Notes under the pieces: model-generated | Seen by the model: the letters and a program-made list of their open reading frames with translations, nothing else | What the model was told of the DNA's origin: nothing | Database searches by the model: none | Shown: piece by piece, positions 11,856 through 23,363 of the stretch | Numbering within the stretch: position 1 is the stretch's first letter | Layout of the letters: every line of letters begins with the position of its first letter | Position numbers and translations under genes: made by a program | Assembly (NCBI GenBank): GCA_029255685.2 | Contig: CM055319.2 | Location: 22,972,247-23,036,246 of the forward strand | Length of the DNA: 64,000 nt | From: Silene conica | Taxonomy: Eukaryota; Streptophyta; Magnoliopsida; Caryophyllales; Caryophyllaceae | Direction of reading: 5' to 3'

Positions 11856-13535
11856 CCTGTGACATATATTGAATTTAAAATTTTTGATTCTGCAAGGTAA
11901 ATAATGTGACATAGGACACAAAATGTGTCTCATATATGTAGACAAAATTCATCAATATCCCAACAGTCCAATAAGGAACATGGCTATATTGCTCTTTGAG
12001 TTTTTACATATGACCGACAATTATAATCATCAACACATTAAATGATGACATACTTATGTTTATCAAATCCTTTTATTGTGTTGTTTAGCATGATAATTTA
12101 ACATATGAGTCAATTATTCCCTTAACCTAGAGGTTTCGAGAACTTCAAAATTAGTTGTATTTTTCGATCATTGACCTCATAATATGTCATATGTTGGTAA
12201 CATTATCATCTTCCTTTCAACAGTGTAGTAAATATCCCCTTTTTATGGGAATATAAGCGTTTCAAAATAAACATATCAATCCTCATATATGACCATTACG
12301 GGTAGCATAATTTCCTCCAATAAATAATAATTTCGCATGTAGACAAAATATCACTTATAAAGTGTCAACAATTTTTTTTATCATCATACCATGTTTTCAA
12401 ACATCATTATATAAATGAAATGAAAAGTATATTGCATCATTAATAAATCTCATATGTCATAGTTTATGAGCCTTTGACATCTATGAATAAACCCCGAGTT
12501 TATTCTTATTTTAATACTCAAAATATAATCACCATATAAGAATTTGAATTTCAAACACTGTGAACTTCAAGCCACAATTTTAATATTTGTAAACATTATG
12601 AACTTCAGGACATAATTCTATATATGTAAATACTATGAATTTCGGGCCAATATTTCAATATTTGCAAATGCTATGAACTTCAAACCATAGAGTGAATGTC
12701 AAAATTTAAACCCATAAATAATTTATCCTTTCTCTTATGAAATTTTGAGCATATATGAGGCTCACCCGAATTTTATAAGATATTCACTTTCATAAGATAT
12801 TTTTATTTCTTTCAATGAACAAATTTTGGCTAAATAAGGCCACATAATTAAGCTCAATTAAGTTTCTTTTTAGTTGACTCATCAAATGCCACATTATTAG
12901 GCTCAATTTAGGCCGCAACATTAGGTTTATAATTATGCCATGTTCTCAATCTCTGTCACCGACTTAGTCTTTATGAGATGTCACATTCACTTCCAAGAAT
13001 AGATCAAATTTCAAATCATTATACTGTTCAACTTCAGGTGAACAAGAATCAATTTAGAAATAATTTCCGCTTGAATAAACACCGCTTTATTCAGTTGAAA
13101 CTAAAATGCGGTTCAATAAAATCGCAGCTGTGAACTTTTGGCCACTAACTTTTACATGTGGAGTTTTGGTCACTTGCCTTATACAATATAAACATATTGT
13201 ATTAATGAGACAATATTAAATTATTAGACACCTTTAAAAACTTTGAACTTCATTCCAAACTAATAATATGGACATATCTTCCTATCTTCATAAAATAAAT
13301 CTTTTAAAATTTCTGGCCCAAAATAATATGATGTCCTTTTTTAAAACGTATTTACATATGAAACTTCAGGTCTAAAACAATAATATATGTTCAAATTAAT
13401 TATTACATACTTAATTAGTCATCATGTATGTTAGTGCAATTAATATAGATTTTATTGTTATCATAAAGTTTGAATAACCATGTCTATGAAATTACAAGCT
13501 CAATAATATACATAATTGATAAATTTATGTACACC
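11856..13535. other. Unannotated AT-rich stretch with a short tandem repeat
   Basis: No coding domain was recognised. Around 12545-12700 about three degenerate copies of a roughly 56-bp unit occur, each with an ATGAACTTCARGCCA-like block. Isolated copies of the block occur elsewhere here (near 13365) and near 6030, which suggests that 5391-6985 and this stretch belong to one old element split by the insertions between them. Confidence 0.35.
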
Positions 13536-13537
13536 AT

Positions 13538-13918
13538 AATGGTTATGTTTGGTAAACAACGGATTAATTTTAGCATAAGCAGATTGCAATGGCGGATTAT
13601 AAATGACAGATTTTAATAGAAGGTTTGTCTAACATATTAGAATTAGCATAATTAATTTGAGTGTTTGGTTATTGGCAGATTATGATTAGTAGATTGTTAA
13701 TTTTCTTTATAAAATGAAGTAAACTTTCCTATTTTACAATATGCTAACCAATATGTTGGGGTAAGCATCGTATTGTAAAATAGCATATTGAACCCAAATA
13801 TGTTGTTTTAATAAGTTGTTTACCAAACACGAAAATTAGCGTATTGATTGGTCAAACATGCTAAAACCCTTCAATATGCTAAAAATTGTTCAATATGATG
13901 TTTACCAAACAGGGTCAA
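13538..13918. mobile_element. MITE-like inverted-repeat element
   Basis: The left end (GTTTGGTAAACAACGGATTA, then TTTTAGCAT) is matched inverted by the right end (GTTTGGTAAACATCATATTG, then TTTTTAGCAT). Internal copies of the same words (TTTACAATATGC and GCATCGTATTGTAAA) are also inverted. A target-site duplication could not be fixed, so the superfamily is open; the TTTGGTAAAC terminus is seen in some hAT-like MITEs. Confidence 0.5.
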
Positions 13919-14318
13919 AATCATTAGACGTAAATACTACATTGCTTACACGTTCATGATTCAAGTAATTAAGATGAGAATTTGTGTATTTAATGGGCTT
14001 ACATGATATCTAATGAGTAATGTAACGTCTACTCTTAGAAGAATGATCACATATTTATATTAGGCAAAACAAAAATCTTGTCAAATTCCATAATGGCCGA
14101 ATCTATCATGAATTTTTGCCTCGAAATAAGATTACTGACTTAGTTTGACAATTAGTTAATATAACATATGCACGAAAACATACCTTATTCAATTGAGAAT
14201 AATAGATCAGGTCTGATATGAACCTTCAGATTATCAGATATTAAATAATAGATACATAGAATAAGATTATAAATTTAATATTTTGTATTGGAAAAGCATT
14301 TGGCTCAGACGGTTAAAA

Positions 14319-14333
14319 CTCGTGCTGATAACG
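14319..14333 (-). promoter_or_regulatory. Probable primer-binding site beside a short copia LTR
   Basis: The minus strand reads CGTTATCAGCACGAG directly after the CA end of the LTR at 14334-14516. From memory this sequence adjoins the 5' LTR of many Ale/Retrofit-type plant copia elements. Which tRNA it pairs with cannot be decided here. Confidence 0.45.
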
Positions 14334-14516
14334 TGCTGTGAAATAAAGGGAGAGATAATTGTTGAGAGAAAGTAAGAGAGACAAAACTGTATTGTCATTC
14401 CTTTATGAGGGGGTATATATACATACAAAAAGGTAGAGTTTTCATAAGATAATATACTCAAGAATATTCTAAGATATGAACATCCTTATAATATTATACT
14501 ATAATGTTTCATAACA
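14334..14516 (-). mobile_element. Short copia-type LTR (Ale/Retrofit-like), 5' LTR of a decayed element or solo
   Basis: On the minus strand the 183-bp block starts TGTTATGAAACATTATAG and ends TTTATTTCACAGCA. A TATA-like run (GTATGTATATATACC) and CT-rich stretches (TCTCTCTTACTTTCTCTC) follow in the order usual for these short LTRs. The size, the TG...CA ends and the adjoining CGTTATCAGCACGAG motif support the call. No partner LTR was found, and the interior, which would extend to lower coordinates, has no intact gag or pol. Confidence 0.55.
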
Positions 14517-15059
14517 AATATAGAAATTCAAAATATCATAATAAAGTCAAAATTCTTTATGCGATGGATTTACTTATACCAATAATTGTACCATAAGTCC
14601 CTAAAAATCAATTGTATCATAAAACCCCAACAACAAAATGAAAACTTTTATAGTTTTATCCCAAAATGATTTGGGATTAGCTAACATGGATCATCCTTTA
14701 GAATAGTTCCTGGATAGTGGCACATCTCAAAATGTGATAAGATCGAAAAAGAAAAGTGGAAAGTAAATGGTAAGTCAAACATAATATAAAAGTCAATTTA
14801 AACCCCTACGTTTGAAAATTAAAAACAAAATTTTCTTTTATAGAAACTTAGAAATTAGATCTAAAATACAAATTAATAACATTAGTTTTGAAAATTAAAA
14901 TAAAAGTTAATGTTACGAAAAATCTTAAAGTAAGCAATCTATGATTGTATCAAAAGTATTTAGGTAAGACGTGCGATAAATCTAGGAAGTAAACAAATAA
15001 TTGTTCAAAGAAAAATAAAAATGACAAATAGTTAAAATAAGAACATATACAAAAAATTT
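14517..15059. other. Unannotated AT-rich stretch
   Basis: No gene, terminal repeat or tandem array was recognised. Confidence 0.3.
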
Positions 15060-18000
15060 GCATCTATACCCTTTCCTTCAATTATGCTCTCTCAATCATC
15101 ATACACTCTTTAATCCCGAGTAATTTCATATAATGTTCAGTCACTTTCAACCAAGTTTTTTTAGGTCTCCCTTTACCCCGCGCAACCTTTTATATTCTCC
15201 TTTCAAGCCTCCTAAATGAAACATCCATAGATCTCATTCTCACATGGTTGAACTATCTTAGGATTCTTCATCATCTTGTCCTCTGTTGATACTTTCACCT
15301 TTCTAATCACCTGATTTCGTTGTTGATCTTTTCTTATATGCTTGTACATTCCCCTCGACATACATATCTCTGCTACGCACATCTATAAAATATGACAATA
15401 TTTCACAGCCGAACTCAAAGCAGTATAATAGTTGAAGGTCTAATTTAAGTGCAATAGAACTTACCCTTTAATCTATAAGGCATATTGTTATCATATAAAA
15501 ATCTTGTGACACTTTTCCATTCGATGACCCTATTTTAATTTTGTGAGTCACATCTTTATCTAATTCATCCTCTTTCTAAAATAGATCCTAAATACCTAAA
15601 TAATTCAAATCCCTAAACGACTACCTTTCCATCAATATTGATACTCTCTACGTCCTTAGTTTTCGTGACTTAAATCTGAAATACTCGGTCTTATTCATAC
15701 TCATCTTAAACCCACGTGTCTCCAAAGTATGCCTCCATTGGAGCGGAATTTGGAATCAAACATACATGGGGTTAATTTTAACTATAATTTTCTCGACATT
15801 GATTAAAGAACGCGAGTGTCCCAACAATAATTTTATGTTCAAGTGTCGACCTTTAAAAAACACTCAAAATGTAGATATGTGAACTTTTGGAAAAATTTGA
15901 ATATTAACTCCATTTAGTTATTGGGTTAATTGATAGAAATACTCCGAACTATGAGTGAATTGCTCAAAATACTCTAAACTTTATTTTAACTACCAATATA
16001 ACCAATTAATGCCCTCATTTGCTTTGAATAAAATTTATTGTTGTTTTAACTTATTGTAGCATGTCTTATTGGTGTAATTAGGTGAATAGATTAACAAAGA
16101 AATAAAAAGAGAAAGACGGCTCAAAGAAGGGTTAGAAATTTCCTCACTTATTTTGCAGGTAATAGGTCATATATTATAATAAAAGCGAATGAGAGCATTA
16201 GTTGGTTATATTGGTAGTTAAAATAGAGTTTGAAGTATTTTGAGCAGGACACTCGTAGTTCAGAGTATTCTTATCAATTAATCCTTAGTTATTTAATTAC
16301 CTTTTAATTTGACTCTTTTATTCATTAAAAAATAACAGAAGATCTAATTTCTTTGAAAGTTTATATATTAGCTTCATTATATGAGTTAATTAAATTTATA
16401 GTTTGAACTTATATATTTATGCTACGGTGAAGGCAACTAGCATAAAAACTCAGTAACATGGGTAGTATTTTATTAAAATTCAACAAGTTAAAAGTGGCAA
16501 ATCTCATGGATAAAGCACTAACGGTTGAAGAACAAGCAGTGAAATTAGAAAATATAAGTGATTAAAAAAAGCAGCAATAAAACTCGAACACAAGATCTTT
16601 CAATATATGGATGGACTACCTTTTTTTTTTATTATGAATTCCCCATGTAATAATTTTATTTGACAAATTAAAGGTCTATCTCTATAGCCAACATGGCGGA
16701 CCTCTTGTTCCGTCCATAATTCCAACTTCTTTAACACCCTTCCTTTTGCTCATCGGTTAACAATATATCATCACCAAACAACACACAACAAGCAATGTCA
16801 TTCTGAATAACCCTTTTCAACTCATCCATAACTATAACAATGATAAACGAACTATGTGCGAAAACCCAATGTAATAGCCTCCTCATATATGTCATGTATG
16901 AGATTAATATGTTTTCTGGTATAACCTTCCTCGCCAGAGCCCACTAAAATACTTCTGTCGGTACCCAATTATACAGCTTCTTTAACCATTAATATTTATA
17001 TGCATGCTTTTCTTCTTATTTTTATAGAGTTCTAACAAATATCTCAAAAAATAATTTACTTCCATAGTCAGATCACCCCTGACATAAATTCAAATTTGTT
17101 ATTCGAGATATATACACATTTCCTAAGGCTTTCTTCGATTATTCGTTCCCATAATTTCATGGTATGATTCATCAATTTAATTTCTCAATAATTGAAACAA
17201 TCTTGAGTATTACCTTTATTCTTATAGGAAGGGATGAGAATGTTTTTCCTCCAAGTTGTTTACATCGTTTTGGTCCTTCAAATATTTTTAAAGAGCATGA
17301 TTATTCACTCGGTTCCTCACTCCCCAAAACACCGAAAAACTTCAATAGGTGTACCATCTCGTTCATATGCTTCGTTCGACCCCATCTTCCAAAATGTCAT
17401 TTTAACCTTGCTCTTTTTTATTCTACCATAAATTTCTTAATTAACCATCATTGGCGGTATTTGTACACTCCCAATAGCTTACTCTTAATGTCCATTGAGT
17501 AAAGTGTTATAGTACGATCTTTATCTATCTTTTATTTTTGTTATCCTAAACTAAAATCTTGTGTAATATCATTCCAAAATTTAAGTCTCCCAATATCCTC
17601 GTCTTTCTGTCTCTTACAATGACCATTTTAAAATCCCTTTTCCCCCCGTCGTGTCCAATCTTGCGTACACTTCTTGACTACGTTTCGCCTTCGCATTGCA
17701 TACCGCCTTTTTAGCTGCTCATGTATCCTCGTACGTTTTTCATAATTTTCATTTCTTATGCATTACCCTAAAACATTATAACATTCTAGTTTTGTCTTTA
17801 TCGCTTCTCTAACTTCATCGTTCCACCAAGATGTTTTATTACTTGATGACACACTTTCTTTATATTCCCCTAACGCCTCTCTCGCTGCCTCTTTTATTTC
17901 ATGCTCCAATTTATTCCAAATCGCATCTATATCTCTCTCTCCATGCATATTGCTATTTGCAATTTTATCCAAAAATGCTTGTCGATTTACCCTTTGCAAC
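15060..18000 (-). pseudogene. RTE-clade LINE remnant
   Basis: Read from high to low coordinates, three parts of an RTE-type ORF are visible. At 17999-17763 is the endonuclease-RT linker, with the typical WWNDEVREAIKTKLECY. At about 16970-16690 is a reverse-transcriptase piece with VMDELKRVIQND and the catalytic motif LFGDDILL (FGDD at 16778-16767; family norm FADD). At 15740-15060 is the C-terminal part, with LETRGFKMSMNKTEY and, further on, RGKGRPKKTW. Many stops and frameshifts separate them, so it is non-functional. About 940 bp between the RT piece and the C-terminal part (15741-16690) is foreign and includes the Mutator-type MITE at 15923-16284. The EN domain itself is not recognisable. 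Confidence 0.8.
15923..16284. mobile_element. Mutator-type MITE with long TIRs and 9-bp TSD
   Basis: The 362-bp element has inverted repeats of about 100 bp (GGGTTAATTGATAGAAATAC on the left, GGATTAATTGATAAGAATAC inverted on the right). It is flanked by TTAGTTATT at 15914-15922 and 16285-16293. A 9-bp duplication with long TIRs is the Mutator pattern. The arms differ at scattered positions, so it is not recent. Confidence 0.85.
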
Positions 18001-18283
18001 TTTCATTGTACCACTTGATAAGACCCCATAAAAACAATTTAACAAATGATATTTTATATTTTTCCAATTTATTAAATTCCTAGTTATTTTTGTTGAATCA
18101 CCGACAAATTAGAAAGAAAAAAACTCATTGGAAAGAATGAGACCTCATGTAACTCAAATTTTGGAATATTAGAACCTCAATTTGTAATTTTTCACTCATA
18201 TAAGCTTAATGAAACATAGTAAAGTTTAACGAGAAACAATTGTTTTAAATTTGATTTCATCTAACCACAATATATTTATACAG

Positions 18284-18480
18284 ATTTTGAAGATATAAGC
18301 AGTGGTTGTTGCGGCACAGGTTATTTGGAGGCAGCATATTTATGCAACACCGTAGTATCATCGGTTTGCTCAGATGCATCAAAATATGTGTTTTGGGACT
18401 CAATTCACCCAACTGAAATGACATATTACCTTCTTTTCATGGATGTTATTCCCGTAATTAATTTCATCATTAAAGATTAA
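18284..18480 (+). pseudogene. GDSL esterase/lipase, isolated last exon
   Basis: After an acceptor (polypyrimidine stretch ending TTTATACAG at 18283) an open frame of 64 codons runs to TAA at 18478-18480. It contains GCCGTGYLEAAYLCN and YVFWDSIHPTE. These are the hallmark last-exon blocks of plant GDSL-type serine esterases/lipases; the second holds the Asp and His of the catalytic triad (D-x-x-H). Family members are usually about 350 residues in around five exons and are secreted hydrolases. The N-terminal GDS block with the catalytic Ser and the middle exons are not seen upstream, where the LINE lies. I infer a gene fragment or a gene torn apart by transposons. The reading frame itself has no lesion. 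Confidence 0.8.
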
Positions 18481-18999
18481 CACTATCATAGTTTATAAAG
18501 TTAATATAATTTTGTGCTTATTAATCATCATTTATTTGATTATAAAGATGAAGTTTCATTGTTTGATCGATCTTATGTGCAATTGTGTAAAATTTAATGA
18601 GTTTTTTTATATGGGTATCACTAAACTAGTGAAGTTTCTAGGTTGTACCCTCGGGTTTTTCAATTTATCGCTTGAATCTTTAAACTTTGTTACTTACCCC
18701 AAAGCGTGACCATTTGTCTTTAATTTGTCAAGTTTCGAAGTTAGTTGCTTATGTGGCAATGATGAGTTGGACTACTTGTGTTTGGTGGTTTTGCAATTCG
18801 TTTTCATACATTTTATGAAAAAATTCCCTTATTTTTATTACTTTTACTTCCTTCATCTATGTTTTTCCTACCATTACGAATTTTCTCAATTAAGATCTTC
18901 GTCAATTTTATACTTTTGTCCCTTATTCTCCAATATATATCTTACTTCCTCATTCTTTTCATATGTTTATTCTTTTCAGTTTTCACCAGTCTTATCTTA
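18481..18999. other. Unannotated stretch downstream of the GDSL exon
   Basis: It would include the 3' untranslated region of the lipase fragment. No further exon or element boundary was recognised before the Helitron-like start at 19000. Confidence 0.3.
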
Positions 19000-19282
19000 T
19001 CTATATAATAACATAAAAAGCCTAGCTTGAGCACCATATTATGACACGCGGCGGTCTTTGGATCTCCTAGAAATAAGTTGTGTTTATCATTTTGATTAAT
19101 CCAACAATTAATAATTAATTAAGACGTCATAATCAATTTACTTTTTATGTCTCAATCCCCTAACTCTTCAAACTATCTAGCTATTTACCAATGACTAATT
19201 TCTTTTCCAAAAATTAAACACATTGTCCGAGCAAAAAAATGGGTGGAGTTAAAGTTTTGGTCAAACGAAGAGTCATTTATGC
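19000..19282 (+). mobile_element. Helitron-like 5' end
   Basis: TCTATATAATAACATAAAAA is preceded by A, as expected for a Helitron inserted between A and T. It resembles the start of the related element at 23210 and the 5' end of the minus-strand Helitron at 22417-23056. The matching 3' hairpin and CTAG end were not found, so the extent is unknown. Confidence 0.45.
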
Positions 19283-19405
19283 AATAACATAAAAATTCTA
19301 GATTGAGCGGCTAACTAAACAACATGCGGCGGAATAAAATTACATGGTAGATTAATTTTTTTTGAGCAAATATTAAAATAGAACACGAAAACGTAAAGCA
19401 GTAAA

Positions 19406-21713
19406 TGTAACACCTCCATTTATTTAAGGGTCTATACTAGGACTCCCCAGATAAATAAGGGTGTTATCATCTCGGTTTCCCGAGGCAGTAGATACAAAGG
19501 AAAGATAACAGTACTTTATTATTAAATGTTAAACTCGATAACAAGTTCTTACAACTGTCTTCAAAACTGTCTTATGAAAATAAAGTACAACTCATGACAA
19601 AACGACTATAGTGATCTAGACTCTAGTCTGGTCCGGATCCAAGCTCTCCCTTCTCTTAGCTCCCATAGTCTCAAGCACCTGTCAATCTGCTCCCCAATAA
19701 ATTGGTTCATCACAGGTGATCACGAATACACAGGGTCAACCACGAGGTTGCGTAGAGGAAAATAAACAGTCAAGCATTACTATAAATAGAAAGCCAATCA
19801 TCTCCACTCCGAATCACAAGACCCAGTATTCTCCACACCGATCACAAGACCCATTAACTCCGCACCAATCACAAGACCCATTAACTCCGCACCAATCACA
19901 AGACCCATTTTTCATCACCTCGAAGCGTGTCACATAAATGTGCAATCAAATAAATGCAATATACCACTCATACAATAATAAGATGAACATTGCTAACAAC
20001 AATTAATAATTAAATTACTCATCACCAGGTATACGGTATTCCCCTACCTCAAATCGTAGCAGCGCGGTCAATCACAATCTCGCTAGAAATGTTCCACGTG
20101 AAAACCATTACCTAAACATGTAAACGTAACGAATTAATAAACTTCCCGAACCCCCACAAAACAACTTATACTTACTATAAATAGTAACCTACTATAAGTG
20201 GAAAGTTTCCCAGAATGGAAACTTTCCCGAAATAGAAATTCCCCCAAAATATAAACTTCCCGACTCATAGCAACCAATTACCACGCTTCACAAATAAACG
20301 ACTAATATTAATATCTACTAACACACCTATAATAAATCCCATTACAATATTATAACTACTACTACTAAAGTAATAACAATAATAATATGGATATTAATAA
20401 CAATAATAATAACAATAATATGCACATGCCCGCAAGGGTGGAGTCTAGTGGTTAAAACTTGGGTGAAATTCCCAGGAGACCCGGGTTCAAGCCTCCCCAA
20501 GAGCAAAATCTTTTGGAGCATTCTTGGCCCGAGTTCATGCCTAAATAGACTTCGAGCCTGTCACCCTCGGGTGGCTTACCTGGTGTATGTGGTTTGCACG
20601 CTATCACATATACCCGAGGGTTTACCCAGTGCGCACCGAAGGTAGCGGCTGCGGGTTCCCTCGTCACCAAAAAAAAAAAAAAAAAAAAAAAAAACGACGA
20701 ACTAAACAGCCTCCAAAACCCCGAGGCACACCCGTGACACAACACGCCACCCCACCGTGCACAGGCACTTCGACCACCAGTAGCCACCACACGCCAACAC
20801 CACCGACAACCAGCCAACACCACGACACCACCAACCCTCACGTCAACCGCCGGCGAGTCCAAAACAGAGCCCCCAAACCCAGGTCTGATCCACACCCGCG
20901 TCTTAGACCGCCTGAAAACAACCCCTGTCGACCGTCGACAACGCCCCTAGCACCACCCATGACTCCCACCAACAACACCTCCGACAACCGACCTGTAGAC
21001 CACGGTGGTACTACTGTATTGACCTCCCCCGAGTCGACAGTAATACCACCCCCAAACCAACTCCCTGACCCGAATAACCACAAACCCCCTGACTCTCATT
21101 TTCCGTGATGAACAAACCCCAAAACCACCCCCTTCGACGACACCACAAACACCCTAGCCTACTGACACCACTTCCACGACACGACCTTGACTACCAAAAA
21201 AACCACCGTGCCAACCACGCCTGGTAACCATGACCCTATACTCTTCGAATCTGAACAAAACCAAACACATACACAACACGGTAAAACAGTGGCTGTGACT
21301 TACCTGTTTCACGACCAAAACGAGGGTCCCTAGACTGGCCTGGTCTACTGTTCCGAACCTCCTTCCCCTTCTCTGGTATGGCGGCTAAGATTTTTTGATG
21401 GTGGTTGTGTATAAGGTAGGGTAACACGAGGGTAAAGAGCTCTTATAAGGCGGCATAAGGTGGTTGGGTGTTAGAGGGTGTTTTTCTTAGGGTTTAGCAA
21501 TTGTGGGCTCTTTTGTGTTGTGCACACAAAACGAGGCCCAACCTCGTCCCAAGTCTCATGTGTCCAGCAGTCACGAGATCAAACCCCACCATCAACATCT
21601 ATTAAAACCATTTAAATAAAATACTTATCGAAAGCTAAAACACGATTAAGCACTATCGATCAATTATAAAAGTAAATCACGCAATAAAATATCTAAAGAT
21701 TCGGGGTATTACA
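19406..21713 (-). mobile_element. Solo LTR of the TGTAATACC...GGTGTTACA family
   Basis: On the minus strand the 2308-bp block begins TGTAATACCCCGAATC and ends AATGGAGGTGTTACA. It is flanked by the direct repeat GTAAA (19401-19405 and 21714-21718). It shares landmarks with the plus-strand LTRs at 23364-25677, 59198-61626 and 39905-42919: the ending AAATAAATGGNGGTGTTACA, a CGAGATGGTAAC-like block and the hairpin CAACCTCGTGGTTG. No primer-binding site, polypurine tract or internal region is attached, so it is a solo LTR left by LTR-LTR recombination. A SINE is inserted at 20428-20694. Confidence 0.85.
20428..20694 (+). mobile_element. tRNA-derived SINE with poly(A) tail
   Basis: The 5' part looks like a tRNA gene with RNA polymerase III promoter boxes: an A-box-like GTCTAGTGGTTAAAAC near 20443 and a B box GGTTCAAGCC at 20484-20493. 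The tRNA-unrelated body ends in AGTGCGCACCGAAGGTAGCG and GCTGCGGGTTCCC, which resembles the 3' domain shared by several angiosperm SINE families. A 26-base A run follows (20669-20694). The target duplication could not be fixed because the left flank is low in complexity. Confidence 0.8.
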
Positions 21714-21761
21714 GTAAACATCAATCTTACGTAAACATTCGTCTCCATTTTGTGACTACAC

Positions 21762-21940
21762 TGCATAATCACAATAATTATCCTTTCTTAGTGCAAAACT
21801 TTCCATATTTTATAATTATGAAAATTCAACAAGTTTTTCATCTTCTTATTGTTACTCCACTCCATAATCACAATATTAATCCCTTTTTAATGCAAAACTT
21901 TTCATATTCTATAATTATGAAATTCAACAAATTCTATATA
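21762..21940. repeat. Direct tandem duplication, about 100-bp unit
   Basis: The order CATAATCACAATA, TGCAAAACTTT, CATATT, TATAATTATGAAA, TTCAACAA occurs twice, from about 21770 and about 21868. Divergence is moderate. Confidence 0.75.
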
Positions 21941-22416
21941 TAAAAGTAGATTAAGTGATAAAAACTCTAATATATTCCTAGCAAAAAAAATAATGGAAAA
22001 GTTCATCCTTTTTATGCTTTACTCCATTCTCATTTGTTTGTTTTTTCAAAGTTTTATGATGTAGAGATTAGAGAAAAAAGTAAATGAAAATAGAAGAATA
22101 TAATAAGCATCTGTAATGTATAGTTTGTTCTTAGCGTTGTCGAATGTTGATGATGACATTTAAGATCGTCAATTATCAAAAACGACTATTTCAAATTTTG
22201 TAGTTTTTATTGATAGAATCATGTTTTAGTCAAATTTTTAATGTATTCAAAATTGATAATGTGTATTTAATTTGTTCGGATTGTATTATGTACAATAATA
22301 AATTATAGATGTATCAACTAAGCAAAACAAGTTTAGTGTAAGCACACAATACTCCGTTATCTCATATATTGTCGGTTAAAAGGATAACATGTTTTTTTTA
22401 TCTTTTAATGTAGGAA
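21941..22416. other. Unannotated AT-rich stretch
   Basis: No coding sequence or element ends were recognised between the tandem duplication and the Helitron terminus. Confidence 0.3.
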
Positions 22417-22819
22417 CTAGTTTTGGAGCCCGTGAAAATCACGGGATTATTAATATTTACTGTGTTTAAGTGTTTAATTTGTGAATAACTTATACGGAGT
22501 ATTCACTCTCTCTCAATCATTTGTTTAAAACGAACACGATCGAGATGTAAATTTAAAGTGATGTGTTTTTTTTATTTGGGGATTAACTTATTCTAACAAT
22601 AAACACATAAATTTTAAATTTAGCATGCATTTTGATTTATTAATTGTTGTTAAATTTATTAAAAATTAAGAGTATAAACTTTATTCGTTAAAATGTTATT
22701 TAAAAACTCGGTATGCATTAAATGCTTGTAAATTCATTAGCTATTTTTATTTTTTATTTTTTAAATAATGATGTTATGGTATTTAAAAACATGATATGCA
22801 TAATGCTTGTAAATTCATT

Positions 22820-22861
<42 letters not shown>

Positions 22862-23056
22862 TAAGGATGATGATGTGGCTTGATAGAATTTCTCAAAAGT
22901 GAAATGGTGAAATGTGGTGCATTTAATGCTTATAAATTCATTAGTTTTTTTTTTATTCTTTTTTAAATAATAATGATGATGTGGCTTGCTAGAATTTCTC
23001 AAAAGTGAAATGGTGAAATGTGGTGCTTTGTCTAGCCTTTTTATATTATATATAGA
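22417..23056 (-). mobile_element. Non-autonomous Helitron
   Basis: On the minus strand it begins TCTATATATAATATAAAAAG at 23056 after an A, and ends CACGGGCTCCAAAACTAG at 22417 before a T, so it sits between A and T as Helitrons do. Twelve bases or so before the CTAG end is the hairpin CCCGTG-ATTTT-CACGGG (22429-22445). The 640-bp interior has no Rep/helicase ORF. It contains a partial tandem duplication (GTAAATTCATTAG at three places, GATGATGTGGCTTG twice) and a T run of about 36 bases near 22821-22857. Confidence 0.85.
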
Positions 23057-23363
23057 TGTTTCATGAATATGTATGTAATTTTATCAATTATACTTATCTC
23101 ACTTAATATTTTTCCATTTGATTAAACGGTTACAAGAAATTTAGTGAAAAATATTTTAATTATTAAATATAATTAATTATCTCTAAACTTACAATGGTTA
23201 ATACTACTATTCATATAATAACATAAAAAGCTAGATTGAGCCACTAACTAAATGACACGCGTCGGAATAAAATTACATGGTAGAATAATTTTTTTTAAAA
23301 AAAAAGTACGTATTAAAATAGAACACGAAAAGCAAAGTAGTAATTATCAATGTCGAGAATAAA

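Larger units (their letters stand above)
19283..21760 (+). mobile_element. Small Helitron copy, split by a solo LTR
   Basis: The words AATAACATAAAAA, CTAGATTGAGC, GGCTAACTAAAC and GGCGGAATAAAATTACATGG match those of the Helitron at 23210. The copy is cut at 19405 by a 2.3-kb solo LTR with duplication GTAAA and continues at 21714. Its 3' end is uncertain and 21760 is only approximate. Confidence 0.45.

Noticed and set aside
20440..20500. A genuine tRNA gene
   Set aside because: Box-like promoter motifs are present, but the sequence does not close into an acceptor stem and continues into a SINE body with a poly(A) tail.
20452..21108. 147- and 173-codon frames on opposite strands
   Set aside because: They overlap the SINE and the GC-richer part of the solo LTR, and include the poly(A) tail as a Lys/Phe run.
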